A stretch of DNA of 44,067 bases from Solirubrobacterales bacterium (GTDB taxonomy: Bacteria > Actinomycetota > Thermoleophilia > Solirubrobacterales > 70-9): the NCBI GenBank assembly GCA_020438295.1, contig JAGQUV010000011.1:1-44067 (forward strand). Reading direction: 5' to 3'. Shown piece by piece: positions 32,498-40,848 of this stretch (the stretch's first letter is position 1; every line of letters starts with the position of its first letter). Made by a program: the position numbers and the translations under genes. A model generated the notes under the pieces. The model searched no databases, was not told where the DNA came from, and saw nothing but the letters and a program-made list of their open reading frames with translations.

Positions 32498-33466
32498 ATG
32501 TCCGCAGCCCGTTCACCCGCCACGCCGGCCCGACGTGCGTCCTGGCCGGTAGCGCTGATCGGATGTGCGGTCGTGGTCGTCGTCATGGCCTGGATCCCGT
32601 CCACATCCGGGGCCCACGTCCCGGGCAGCAGCGCAGTCGGGACCGGGGCCGAGAATCGCCGCGCCCTCGAGATCACCGACGGCGACCCGACCGCACCGGT
32701 CGGCGAGATGATCTCGCTCGGCTACCACCACGTCCTGGACGGTGCCGACCACCTGCTGTTCCTGCTGGCCCTGCTGCTGCCGGCGCCGCTCATCGCAACC
32801 GCCGGCCGGTGGCGCCCCAGCACCGAGGGGCCCCTGTCCACGCTGACCGCGGTCCTCGAAGTGGTGACCGCGTTCACGCTGGGCCACTCGATCACCCTGC
32901 TCGCCGCCGCGCTCGGATGGGTGACGGTGCCCGCCCGGCCGATCGAGATCCTGATCGCGGCTTCGGTGGGCGTAGCGGCGATCAACGCAGTCCGGCCAAT
33001 GGCCCGCCGCGGCGAGGCGGCCATCGCCGCCGGGTTCGGACTGGTTCACGGGCTGGCCTTCGCCGGCATCCTCAGCGACCTGGGGCTGGCCGGGTCTGCA
33101 TCGCTGGCTTCGCTGCTGGCCTTCAACTTCGGGGTCGAGCTGGCGCAACTGTCCGCCGTGGCGCTGGTGTTCCCGTCGCTCTATTTGCTTTCCCGTACCC
33201 GTTTCTACCCCACGGTCCGCGTCACCGGTGCCTGCCTCGCCCTGGCCGCGGCTACCGGCTGGGGGCTGGACCGCGCCGGCGCCCTGGCCAACCCGCTCGC
33301 CGGTGTCGAAGCCGTAGCGATCGGGCACCTCTGGCTGATCGTGGTCGGGCTGGCCGGACTCGCCGGCGCCGCCTGGATCGCCGGTCCATCCCCGGCCGGG
33401 CCCGGGCGGGCCGACCTCCCCGACCTGGGACCCCGTCTCGGCGAGGAGTCGCAAGCTCCGGACTGA
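32498..33466 (+). CDS. HupE/UreJ-like membrane protein
   Basis: A 322-residue membrane protein. An N-terminal hydrophobic segment (WPVALIGCAVVVVVMAW) is followed by a short outer part, then six or so helices. Marks of the HupE/UreJ-2 family are GYHHVLDGADHLLFLLALL, TAFTLGHSITLLAAAL and FGLVHGLAFAGIL; His and Asp residues in these helices could bind a metal. Proteins of this family are proposed nickel or cobalt permeases, but no urease or hydrogenase gene is present, so transport of a metal is only a family-based suggestion. The frame is open far upstream, but the ATG at 32498 begins the signal-like sequence. A TAGCCT box lies 10 bp before it. Confidence 0.8.
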   Translation: MSAARSPATPARRASWPVALIGCAVVVVVMAWIPSTSGAHVPGSSAVGTGAENRRALEITDGDPTAPVGEMISLGYHHVLDGADHLLFLLALLLPAPLIATAGRWRPSTEGPLSTLTAVLEVVTAFTLGHSITLLAAALGWVTVPARPIEILIAASVGVAAINAVRPMARRGEAAIAAGFGLVHGLAFAGILSDLGLAGSASLASLLAFNFGVELAQLSAVALVFPSLYLLSRTRFYPTVRVTGACLALAAATGWGLDRAGALANPLAGVEAVAIGHLWLIVVGLAGLAGAAWIAGPSPAGPGRADLPDLGPRLGEESQAPD

Positions 33467-33494
33467 CCTACCGTGGGGCCCTGGACCCCGGCCG

Positions 33495-34838
33495 CTAGAA
33501 GCGGCGCAGCGCCGCCCGGGCCAACAGTGCGTAGGCGGCGGTGAGCGCCGCCAGGTGCAGCAGGTAGAGCCAGACCGACCCGCCCGAGACCTCCAGCCCG
33601 CCGGTCAGGGCGTCGAGTGCCGGCCGGAACGGGAACACGGCGGTCACCACCTCGATCACCTTCTCGAGCAGGCTGCCGACCGCGTCGTCGGGAACCAGCG
33701 ACAGCAGGGCCACCGGCAGGGCGATCATCACCGCCGCCAGGGTGGCCGCCCTGATCTCCCTGGTCGCGGCACCGAGCGCGGCCCCGGCCGCGGCGAACGC
33801 GGCCGCGGCGAACAGTCCCGCGGCGATCCAGACCGGGGCGCGGCTCCACTGGATCGGGACGAACAGCGACAGCCCGGCCAGCAGGATGAACAGGACGGCA
33901 AAGCCGACCACCGTGCCCAGACCCAGTTTTGCGGCCAGGATCTGGCCCCGGCTCACCAGCCCCGCGGTGAGCCTGCCGAAAGCGTTCTCCTCGCGCTCCA
34001 GGGCCAACGACCCGGCCACCAGCAGCACGGTCACGAACATCAGGGCGAAGCTGGCCGTGACCGCGATCGCAAAGGTGTCGAGGCTCGGAGCGCTGTCACC
34101 GACCTCGGTCTTGTCCACTGCGATCGGCTGGGTGATCGCGGTCAGCAGCGGTCCGGCCAGGTCGAGGTTCTGAGTGGCCAGCACCGCGAACCGGATCGCC
34201 CGCTCGAGTTGCCGGCGGTCGGCCCCGGCCGGCACCTGATCGCGCAGCGCTCGCAGGATGGCCTCCGTGTCGCGCAGCCCCAGCACCTCGAAGTCCTGGC
34301 CGACCAGGCTGAGCTGACCGCCTTCGAGAATCAGGTCGAGGTAGCGGTGGGCGGCCTCGGAGATGCGCCGGGCGATCAGCAGGTTCGCTTCGGCGACCAT
34401 CGCATCGATGCGGTCGTCGACGATCTCGTTCTCGACCGCACTCGAGCCATTGACGATCACCTCCACCTGCGGTCGCTGCGGGTTGAGCGAGGCCAGCGAG
34501 GCGATCTTCTCCCCCAGGTCCTCCGGGATGATGACCGCCGCGGTGGCGGTCCCGTCTTCGACCAGGCCGCGGGCCTGATCGCGACTGTCGGCATCGATGC
34601 AGTCGACCCGGCTGCAAAGCTGGTCCCTGATCTCGGCCGCATCCAGCTGTTCGCCGCCGAAACCGAGCCGGGCGTCGGCCGGCATCGCGCTGTACAGGGC
34701 GACGGTCGACTGCTCCGGGCCCCGGGTCAGCGCGAACCCGACCAGCAGCGCGATCGCGATCGGATAGACCACGAGCAGGGCAAGCTGAAGCGGCGAGCGC
34801 CGGAGGATCTGGAGATCTTTGAGCAGCAGCCAGCGCAC
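33495..34838 (-). CDS. ABC-2 type transporter permease
   Basis: A 447-residue permease with one helix near the N-terminus (SPLQLALLVVYPIAIALLVGFAL), a large outer domain (about 40-225) and about five more helices. The outer domain includes VDCIDADSRDQARGLVEDGTATAAVIIPEDLGEKI, a YhgE/Pip- or DrrB-like extracytoplasmic module of ABC-2 exporters. Blocks such as LEREENAFGRLTAGLVSRGQILAAKL are typical of the ABC-2 membrane domain. It is paired with the ATPase directly upstream; the GTG at 34838 is 2 bp after that stop. The exported substrate is unknown: drug, lipid or polysaccharide are all possible. Confidence 0.85.
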   Translation of the reverse strand: MRWLLLKDLQILRRSPLQLALLVVYPIAIALLVGFALTRGPEQSTVALYSAMPADARLGFGGEQLDAAEIRDQLCSRVDCIDADSRDQARGLVEDGTATAAVIIPEDLGEKIASLASLNPQRPQVEVIVNGSSAVENEIVDDRIDAMVAEANLLIARRISEAAHRYLDLILEGGQLSLVGQDFEVLGLRDTEAILRALRDQVPAGADRRQLERAIRFAVLATQNLDLAGPLLTAITQPIAVDKTEVGDSAPSLDTFAIAVTASFALMFVTVLLVAGSLALEREENAFGRLTAGLVSRGQILAAKLGLGTVVGFAVLFILLAGLSLFVPIQWSRAPVWIAAGLFAAAAFAAAGAALGAATREIRAATLAAVMIALPVALLSLVPDDAVGSLLEKVIEVVTAVFPFRPALDALTGGLEVSGGSVWLYLLHLAALTAAYALLARAALRRF

Positions 34839-34840
34839 GG

Positions 34841-35611
34841 TCAGCGACCGTCCTTGTCGAGGTAGGCGAGGAACGAGGTCTCCAGGTCGCGTTCCCCCGG
34901 CCCGGAATCCGCAGCGCCGGTGACCACCGCCTCGCGCAGCTCGTCGGCGGTGCCGTCGAATATCTCCAGGCCCTCGGTCAGCACCACTATTCGCCCCGCG
35001 TAGCGCTCGGCCTCCTGGATGTCGTGGGTCGAGAACACGACCGCGGTCCCCCGGTCGACCAGATCGAGAACGAACCTCCAGAGCCGGGCACGCTGGGCCG
35101 GGTCGAGTCCGACGCTGGGCTCGTCCAGTAGCAGGACCGACGGGTCGGCCATCAGCCCGATCGCGATGTTCACCCGTTGCTGGTTGCCCCCGGACAGCTT
35201 GCCCACCTGATCGTTCATCCGATCGCCCAGGCCGGTCAGTTCGAGCATCTCGACGACCCTCTCGTCCGGCCGTCCGGACCGCTGGAGGCGGGCGAACAGC
35301 AGCAGGTTCTCGCGCACGGTGAGGCGCCTGTAGAGCGCCGCCTGCTGCGGAACCCAGCCCACCCCACCGCCCGATTCCACCCGGCCGCCGTCCGGTGCCT
35401 CGATCCCGGCCAGAATCGAGAGCAGGGTCGTCTTGCCGGCCCCGTTCGGCCCGATCAGCCCGACCACCTCGCCCGGAGCGGCCTGGAACGAGACTCCGTT
35501 CAGGACTTCCACATCGCCGAACCTCTTGCCTATGTCCCGGGCAGCCAGGACGGGGCCGCGGCCGGGCGTCCCGTCCGGAGGTGAGGACGGTCGGTTCGAG
35601 GTCTCGGTCAT
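34841..35611 (-). CDS. ABC transporter ATP-binding protein
   Basis: A 256-residue ATPase. Walker A is GPNGAGKTT (54-62), followed by the Q-loop region VPQQAALYRRLTVREN, the signature LSGGNQQRVNIA, Walker B VLLLDEPSVGLDP and the H-loop in VFSTHDIQEAERYA. It belongs to the CcmA/DrrA-like exporter ATPases and drives the permease at 33495-34838. The frame is open to 35863, but upstream sequence is antisense to the YmdB-type gene, and the ATG at 35611 gives the normal start. Its start lies 46 bp from the divergent metallophosphoesterase gene. Confidence 0.93.
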   Translation of the reverse strand: MTETSNRPSSPPDGTPGRGPVLAARDIGKRFGDVEVLNGVSFQAAPGEVVGLIGPNGAGKTTLLSILAGIEAPDGGRVESGGGVGWVPQQAALYRRLTVRENLLLFARLQRSGRPDERVVEMLELTGLGDRMNDQVGKLSGGNQQRVNIAIGLMADPSVLLLDEPSVGLDPAQRARLWRFVLDLVDRGTAVVFSTHDIQEAERYAGRIVVLTEGLEIFDGTADELREAVVTGAADSGPGERDLETSFLAYLDKDGR

Positions 35612-35644
35612 CGGCAGCGAACCGTACGCCATCCCCCTTGCCGG

Positions 35645-35650
35645 TAGGGT
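35645..35650 (+). promoter_or_regulatory. -10 box, leaderless arrangement, YmdB-type gene
   Basis: TAGGGT ends 7 bp before the GTG at 35658. The spacing fits transcription starting at the start codon, and no ribosome-binding motif is present. Confidence 0.45.
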
Positions 35651-35657
35651 CACACCG

Positions 35658-36464
35658 GTGAAGCTGCTCTTCATCGGCGACGTGGTCGGCAGCCCCGGGC
35701 GGCGCGGGCTGGCGCGGACGATGCCGCACCTGAGGCAGCGGTTCGAACCCGGCCTGATCGTGGTCAACGGCGAGAACTCGGCCGGCGGCATGGGGATAAC
35801 CGAAAAGACGGCGAATGAGATTTTCGAGACCGGCGCCGACGTGATCACCCTCGGCAACCACACTTACCGGCATCGCGAGGTATACGGGTACCTGGACCGG
35901 GCCGATCGGGTGATCCGACCGGCCAACTTCCGCCGGAGCAATCCCGGCAAGGGGGCGGTAGTGGTCGAGAAGCAGGGCCGCCGGATCGCCGTGCTGAACC
36001 TCAGCGGGACCGTGGGCCTGCGGGCGGCCCGCTCACCTTTCGATGAGGCCGAGTCGCGGCTGGCCGGTTTCGAAGGCGAGGCCGATGCCGTGGTGGTCGA
36101 CTTCCACGCCGAGGTGACCAGCGAGAAGGTCGCGCTCGGCTGGTATCTGGACGGCCGGGTGGCCGCCGTGCTGGGTACTCATACCCACGTGCCGACGGCC
36201 GACGGACGGGTACTGCCGGGAGGTACCGCGTTCATCAGCGACGTCGGTATGACCGGTGCCCGCGACAGCGTGCTCGGCGTGAAGAAGGAGCAGGCGATAG
36301 AGCGGATGCGGACCGACATGCCGGTCAGGTTCGAGTCGGCAACCGACGACGTCTGGGTGATGGGCGCAGCGGTCGAGATCAACGAGGCCGGCCTGGCCGA
36401 CTCGATCGAGCCGTTCCTCGTCCCGGCCGCAAACGGTTCAACGGGTCGCACCGACGCCGTCTGA
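35658..36464 (+). CDS. YmdB-type metallophosphoesterase (TIGR00282 family)
   Basis: A 268-residue protein of the YmdB family, normal length. Motifs are LLFIGDVVGSPGR (metal Asp), IVVNGENSAGGMGIT, DVITLGNHTYRH (Asn/His metal site), VVDFHAEVTSEK, GTHTHVPTADGR and FISDVGMTGARDSVLG. YmdB of Bacillus is a cyclic-nucleotide phosphodiesterase that affects biofilm genes; the exact substrate here is unknown. It is often found next to rny in other bacteria, but rny is not here. The frame is open upstream to 35433, overlapping the divergent ATPase, so the GTG at 35658 is chosen. A strong hairpin follows the stop. Confidence 0.92.
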   Translation: MKLLFIGDVVGSPGRRGLARTMPHLRQRFEPGLIVVNGENSAGGMGITEKTANEIFETGADVITLGNHTYRHREVYGYLDRADRVIRPANFRRSNPGKGAVVVEKQGRRIAVLNLSGTVGLRAARSPFDEAESRLAGFEGEADAVVVDFHAEVTSEKVALGWYLDGRVAAVLGTHTHVPTADGRVLPGGTAFISDVGMTGARDSVLGVKKEQAIERMRTDMPVRFESATDDVWVMGAAVEINEAGLADSIEPFLVPAANGSTGRTDAV

Positions 36465-36490
36465 GCGGCGACCGCAACGGGAACACGCTT

Positions 36491-36516
36491 CCCCCTCTGT
36501 GCTGCAGCAGAGGGGG
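36491..36516. terminator. Strong hairpin between convergent genes
   Basis: CCCCCTCTG (36491-36499) and CAGAGGGGG (36508-36516) make a perfect 9-bp stem with an 8-nt loop. It sits between the YmdB-type stop and the convergent phosphatase stop, so it can end transcripts from both sides. No U-tract follows. Confidence 0.55.
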
Positions 36517-36517
36517 G

Positions 36518-38122
36518 TCAGCTGTCGGGTGAGCCCCCGGGAAGGCCGAAGTGCTCGCGGATCACCGGTACGACGTCGTTCAACGCCCACTGGGGCTTGT
36601 CGTCCGGCGAGTCGGGACCGCAACCGACGAACAGCAGCGGTCCCTCCGAGTCCTCGCGGCGCAGCGATCCGTGACTGCCCCCGCCGACATGCGCGGCGCC
36701 ACCCCAGTCCAGGCATTCGTAGCCGAGGGTCGCCGAGACCATCAGGTCACCGGCGTGCGGCGCGGTCAGCGCCGAGTAGAGCCTGGCCAAGCCGTCCGGG
36801 TAGTCGGCCATTTCGATCCGGCCCGCTTCGACGGCAGCCCCCAGTGCCTCGAGGTTGCCGCTTATCGACCAGGCCACGCCCCGGCGGTCGGTGACCGTTT
36901 CACGGCCGCCTTCGGATCTGCCGTCCCTTTTCCTGCGCCCGCGGCGGGAACGCGCTCCCGCCGGGCGATCGGCCGGACGGAAATCGAGCCGCCGGCCGTC
37001 CCGCTCCACCACCGCCAGCGGGCCTTCATCGCCCGCCAGTCCCGGGCCTTCGCGGACCAGCGGCTCGCCCGCGGGGGTCTCGAGCCAGGCGACCAGCTCC
37101 ACTCCCTCGACCGCCGCCGCATGCTGGCGGACCGCCCGGTGCCGGGCCGGATTCCCGCGTTCGCTCAACAGGTAGAGGTGGGCTGCACGCGAGGTCGGGC
37201 TGACCGCCAGCTCGGCCGTCTCGGGGCGGTCCTCGGAAGGTCGCAGGACCCGCCAGCGCCCGGCCATCGCCTCGATCAGGTCGAGTGGCTTCTCGACGTC
37301 GGTGTGTGCGTGGTCGGCCAGCAGGATCAGGGCGTAGTCGGTGAGGAAGCCGTCCATGCCACCGGCCGCCCGGATCACCTCGGCCATGCAGCTGTCGGCC
37401 CGCTCGATCGACTTGACCGATTCCCCCGGCCCGTAGCGGTGGGAGAAGTTGTCGTTGTCGGGAAACGAGAGCAGGAGGAAATCCGAGCGGTCGTGGGAAA
37501 GCAGCTCGGCCGCACAACAGGCCGAATAGGCATCGCGCCTGCCGGGGACCGCACTCGACTTGCAGGGGGTCGGCATCGAGGCGTACAGGTCGCCGTAGAA
37601 CAGCTCTTTCGGTCCCCAGGTGCCGTACTCGAATCTGAGCAGGCCGGCCTCGATCGCCTTTCCGGTCAGCCCGCTCAGGCTGACCTGGTGACGGTGTCGC
37701 CCGCGGTAGATCAGAAACGGTGTCGAGGCGGTGCGCACCCCACGGTCGTCCAGCGACTCGAAGACCGTCTCTATGCCGGGATTGAGGTGGGCCAGGTTCA
37801 TGTTGTAGACCAGGTCGTGCAGTGAGCGGAAGATGCCGAAAGCCCTTGACGCCTCGATCGACGAGCCGTACTCGACGTAGCGCTTTTCGACCCGGTGATA
37901 CCAGTTCATGCCAGAGATCCAGTGACGATCGGCCCTGTGCCCGGTGACCATCTCGGCCGTGGCGACCGGGGTGACCGACGGGAACGAAGAGACGCAGTTC
38001 TCGACCAGCACACCCCGCCCGACCAGGCCGGCGAAGGTGGGCGCGCGGTCCTCGGCGATCGCCCGGTGCAGCATGTCGGTCCGCAGCGAATCGACGTAGG
38101 CGAGTACCAGCTTGGGTTTCAT
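36518..38122 (-). CDS. Alkaline-phosphatase-superfamily phosphodiesterase/phosphatase
   Basis: A 534-residue protein of the type I phosphodiesterase/nucleotide pyrophosphatase group. The metal and nucleophile blocks are LVLAYVDSLRTDML (D11) and SFPSVTPVATAEMVTGH with Thr at about 51, the usual nucleophile. Further metal residues are in LLLSFPDNDNFSHRYGP and LILLADHAHTDV. There is no signal peptide or transmembrane helix, so it is probably cytoplasmic, unlike the other four members of this superfamily in the window. A basic segment rich in Arg, Gly and Asp at about 387-413 (ARSRRGRRKRDGRSEGGRE) interrupts the C-terminal half. Its ATG touches the stop of the small membrane protein upstream (TAG-ATG). 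The substrate is unknown. Confidence 0.85.
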   Translation of the reverse strand: MKPKLVLAYVDSLRTDMLHRAIAEDRAPTFAGLVGRGVLVENCVSSFPSVTPVATAEMVTGHRADRHWISGMNWYHRVEKRYVEYGSSIEASRAFGIFRSLHDLVYNMNLAHLNPGIETVFESLDDRGVRTASTPFLIYRGRHRHQVSLSGLTGKAIEAGLLRFEYGTWGPKELFYGDLYASMPTPCKSSAVPGRRDAYSACCAAELLSHDRSDFLLLSFPDNDNFSHRYGPGESVKSIERADSCMAEVIRAAGGMDGFLTDYALILLADHAHTDVEKPLDLIEAMAGRWRVLRPSEDRPETAELAVSPTSRAAHLYLLSERGNPARHRAVRQHAAAVEGVELVAWLETPAGEPLVREGPGLAGDEGPLAVVERDGRRLDFRPADRPAGARSRRGRRKRDGRSEGGRETVTDRRGVAWSISGNLEALGAAVEAGRIEMADYPDGLARLYSALTAPHAGDLMVSATLGYECLDWGGAAHVGGGSHGSLRREDSEGPLLFVGCGPDSPDDKPQWALNDVVPVIREHFGLPGGSPDS

Positions 38123-38584
38123 CTAGCGCAGAACGCGCAGCCCGGCGTGCTTGCGGGCCGCCCTCCTGCGCCGCGCAAATGCCAGCCAGACCAGGCCGGC
38201 CACGAACAGCATCGCGACCGGCGGAAAGAGCACCGTTACCAGCGCGACCGCGACCGCGCCGACGATCGTGAACAGGGCGAGCGCCGCGGTGCCGCCGCGG
38301 CGGGTCGCCCCGGCGATCACTCCGCTGATCACCGCGCAGGCGAACCCGGCAAACAGCGCACAGAAGATCATCGAGACGATCGCGATGCCGTCCGAGAACG
38401 AGGCCGCCATGTACCCGGCAAACAGGGCGATCACCGCGGTGAGCAGGGTCATCCGGCCGCGAGCCGAGCCTTCGAGGCCGGTCGTCCCCGTGATCATGCC
38501 GATCGAGATGCCGATCCCGGCCGCGAGGCAGATTGTTTCGAAAGAGCTGATACCGGCAGAATAGAAGGATGTCCTCTCCTCCAC
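38123..38584 (-). CDS. Small four-helix membrane protein, unknown
   Basis: A 153-residue protein with about four transmembrane helices (ETICLAAGIGISIGMITG; MTLLTAVIALFAGYMAASF; IVSMIFCALFAGFACAVISGVIAG; LALFTIVGAVAVALVTVLF and a short last hydrophobic part). It ends in a basic tail (ARRRRAARKHAG). I recognise no family. The GTG at 38584 puts its start 16 bp inside the divergent aminotransferase gene, so either this start or that of the neighbour may be wrong. It is directly upstream of the phosphatase, with abutting stop and start codons, so the two are very likely translated together. It could anchor that enzyme at the membrane. Confidence 0.75.
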   Translation of the reverse strand: MEERTSFYSAGISSFETICLAAGIGISIGMITGTTGLEGSARGRMTLLTAVIALFAGYMAASFSDGIAIVSMIFCALFAGFACAVISGVIAGATRRGGTAALALFTIVGAVAVALVTVLFPPVAMLFVAGLVWLAFARRRRAARKHAGLRVLR

Positions 38585-39888
38585 CTCCCCGGCGTCCCCA
38601 GACCCGGGCCCGGGACCTCGAGCGATACGCCGCGTTGTTCGCCAGGAGAACCCGGGTGATGCGCTCTTCGGCGATGCGGGACATGATGGCGATAACGGCT
38701 CGCCCGGAAGTGATCTCGCTGGCCGGCGGACTGCCCGACACCTCGGCCTTCCCCGCCGAGGCGTTCGCGGCCGAGATGGACAGGATCGCGGCAGGCTCGA
38801 TCGCCGAGGTGCTCCAGTACGGGCCGACCGAGGGACTCGAGTTGGTCCGGGAACAGATCGCCCGGGTCATGGCTGCCGAAGGGATCGGGGTCGACCCGGT
38901 CGACGTGACCGTCACCACCGGTGGCCAGCAGGCGATCGACCTGATCACGAAGACGCTGATCGACCCCGGCGACATTCTGATCTGCGACGCGCCGACCTAC
39001 CCCGGGGCGCTTCCCACGTTCTGTTCGTACGAAGCCGAGGTGATCCAGATCGAGTGCGACTCCGACGGGATGCGGGTCGATCTGCTCGAGCAGACGCTGG
39101 ACGAACTTGCCGGCGACGGCCGGAAGCCGAAGTTCATCTATTCGGTGCCGACCTTCCAGAATCCCGGCGGGATGACGCTCTCGCTCGAACGCCGCCGAAG
39201 ACTGGTCGCGCTGGCGGCCGAACGCGAGATCCTCGTGGTCGAGGACAACCCCTACGGCCTGCTGCGCTACGAGGGCGACCCGCTGCCCGCGCTCCATTCG
39301 CTGGACGGGGGCAACTTCGTGGTCTACATCGGGACCTTCTCCAAGATCCTGTCCGCCGGGCTGCGGATCGGCTGGATCGTCTCCCCACCACCGATCCGCG
39401 AGAAGGTGGTCCTGGGCAAGGGCGGCAGCGACCTCTGCACTTCGACCCTGACCCAGGACTTCGCCGCCCATTACTTCGCCGCCGGCCAGTGGCGCGACTA
39501 CATCGATGACCTGATCTCGATATACCGCACCCGCCGCGACGTGATGGCCGGCGCGATGGCCGAGTACTTCCCCCACGGCGCGAGCTGGAACAAGCCCGAA
39601 GGGGGGCTGTTCATCTGGGCGACCATGCCCGAGGTGCTGGACACCGAAGACCTGCTGGCCAAGGCGCTCACCCGGGGAGTCGCGTTCGTTCCCGGCCGGT
39701 CGGCCTACGTCGACGGCCGTGGGGAGAACTCGATGCGGCTCAACTTCTCCGGGGTCAGGGAAGACGAGATCATCGAAGGCATCCGCCGGATCGGCACCGT
39801 GGCGAGGGAGCAGCTGAGGCTGTTCGAGACGATGACCGGGACCGGCGAGATGCGCCTGCCGGAGATCCCGGAGAGGGAGGAACGGTGA
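38569..39888 (+). CDS. PLP-dependent aminotransferase, class I/II
   Basis: A 439-residue fold-type I aminotransferase of the 2-aminoadipate/LysN type. Blocks are VISLAGGLPDTSAFP, VTTGGQQAIDLI, PTFQNPGGMTL, VVEDNPYG and the Schiff-base Lys at about 259 in YIGTFSKILSAGLRIGW. A substrate-binding Arg is in SMRLNFSG. The ATG at 38569 overlaps the divergent membrane protein by 16 bp; a GTG at 38656 with GGAGA six bases before it is a fair alternative, though it would remove part of the usual N-terminal arm. It shares 4 bp with ddl, so the pair may act together: amino donor supply or D-amino acid formation is possible, but unproven. Confidence 0.87.
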   Translation: MSSPPPPRRPQTRARDLERYAALFARRTRVMRSSAMRDMMAITARPEVISLAGGLPDTSAFPAEAFAAEMDRIAAGSIAEVLQYGPTEGLELVREQIARVMAAEGIGVDPVDVTVTTGGQQAIDLITKTLIDPGDILICDAPTYPGALPTFCSYEAEVIQIECDSDGMRVDLLEQTLDELAGDGRKPKFIYSVPTFQNPGGMTLSLERRRRLVALAAEREILVVEDNPYGLLRYEGDPLPALHSLDGGNFVVYIGTFSKILSAGLRIGWIVSPPPIREKVVLGKGGSDLCTSTLTQDFAAHYFAAGQWRDYIDDLISIYRTRRDVMAGAMAEYFPHGASWNKPEGGLFIWATMPEVLDTEDLLAKALTRGVAFVPGRSAYVDGRGENSMRLNFSGVREDEIIEGIRRIGTVAREQLRLFETMTGTGEMRLPEIPEREER

Positions 39889-40802
39889 AGGTCGCGCTTC
39901 TCCAGGGAGGCCGCTCCCACGAACGGGCCGTCTCGCTCAGGTCCGGTGCCCGGGTGAACGAGGCGCTGGGCGAACTCGGCCACACCGTCGAGTCACTCGA
40001 TCTCGGCCCCGAACTGGTCTCCAGGCTCCGCGATTTCTCACCCGATGTGGCGTTCGTGGCACTGCACGGCCCGGAGGGCGAGGACGGGACGGTCCAGGCC
40101 CTGCTGGAACTGCTGGGCATCCCCCATACCGGGCCGGGTGTGTCGGCCTGCCGGCGGTGCATGGACAAGAGCCTGGCCAAGTACCTGATGCGCGAGGCCG
40201 GGCTGCCGACCCCGGACTGGGTCACCTACAGCGAGCAGGCCCTGAGGGACTTCGGCGCGGCCGAGACCTTCCCTGTCGCGGTCGAGCGGATCGGGCTGCC
40301 GCTGGTGGCCAAGCCGGCGGCCCAGGGCTCTTCGCTCGGGGTCAACGTGGTGACCGCCGCCGAAGAGCTGCCGTCCGCCCTGATCTCGGCCCTCAGCTAT
40401 GGCAGCAGCGCCGTACTCGAAGCCTGGGTGAGCGGCCGCGAGCTGGCCGTGTCGGTCCTCGCTGACCGGGTCCTGCCGATCGTCGAGGCGGTACCGAAGG
40501 ACAGCAACACGTTCGACTTCGAGGCCCGCTACGAGATCGGTGGGGCGAGCTTCACCTGCCCGGCGGAGCTGGAACAGAGCGAAGCCGCCGAGGTGAACCG
40601 GGTGGCACTGGCCGCCTACCGGGCGCTCGGCTGCTCCGGCTTCTCCCGGGTCGACCTGATCCTCGCCGCCGACGGGCCGCAGCTGCTCGAAGTGAACGCG
40701 ATCCCCGGCATGACCGAGACGTCGCTGTTCCCGCAGGCCGCCGAAGCGGCCGGGATCGACTTCGTCGCGATGGTCGAGCGGATCCTCTCACTAGCCGCCT
40801 GA
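39885..40802 (+). CDS. ddl: D-alanine-D-alanine ligase
   Basis: A 305-residue ATP-grasp ligase, normal length for the short form. It has LLQGGRSHERAVSLRSG at the N-terminus, VFVALHGPEGEDGTVQALLELLGIPHTGPGV, VAKPAAQGSSLGVNVV (ATP site) and the metal and catalytic block GFSRVDLIL..LLEVNAIPGMTETSLFP. It makes the D-Ala-D-Ala dipeptide for peptidoglycan. The GTG start overlaps the end of the aminotransferase (GTGA), so translation is probably coupled. No mur gene cluster is nearby, so this copy is away from the division genes. Confidence 0.94.
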   Translation: MKVALLQGGRSHERAVSLRSGARVNEALGELGHTVESLDLGPELVSRLRDFSPDVAFVALHGPEGEDGTVQALLELLGIPHTGPGVSACRRCMDKSLAKYLMREAGLPTPDWVTYSEQALRDFGAAETFPVAVERIGLPLVAKPAAQGSSLGVNVVTAAEELPSALISALSYGSSAVLEAWVSGRELAVSVLADRVLPIVEAVPKDSNTFDFEARYEIGGASFTCPAELEQSEAAEVNRVALAAYRALGCSGFSRVDLILAADGPQLLEVNAIPGMTETSLFPQAAEAAGIDFVAMVERILSLAA

Positions 40803-40819
40803 GCGGGCCGGAACCCGGG

Positions 40820-40848
40820 GCCCCGGTCCACCCCGGCGGGCCCGGGGC
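40820..40848. terminator. GC-rich hairpin between convergent genes
   Basis: GCCCCGG (40820-40826) pairs with CCGGGGC (40842-40848) around a 15-nt loop. It occupies the 46-bp gap between ddl and the convergent nuclease-domain gene. No U-tract. Confidence 0.3.

Noticed and set aside
33491..33505. GCCGCT-AGA-AGCGGC hairpin at the end of the ABC permease
   Set aside because: Only 6 bp with a 3-nt loop, overlapping the stop codon and without a U-tract; not convincing as a terminator.
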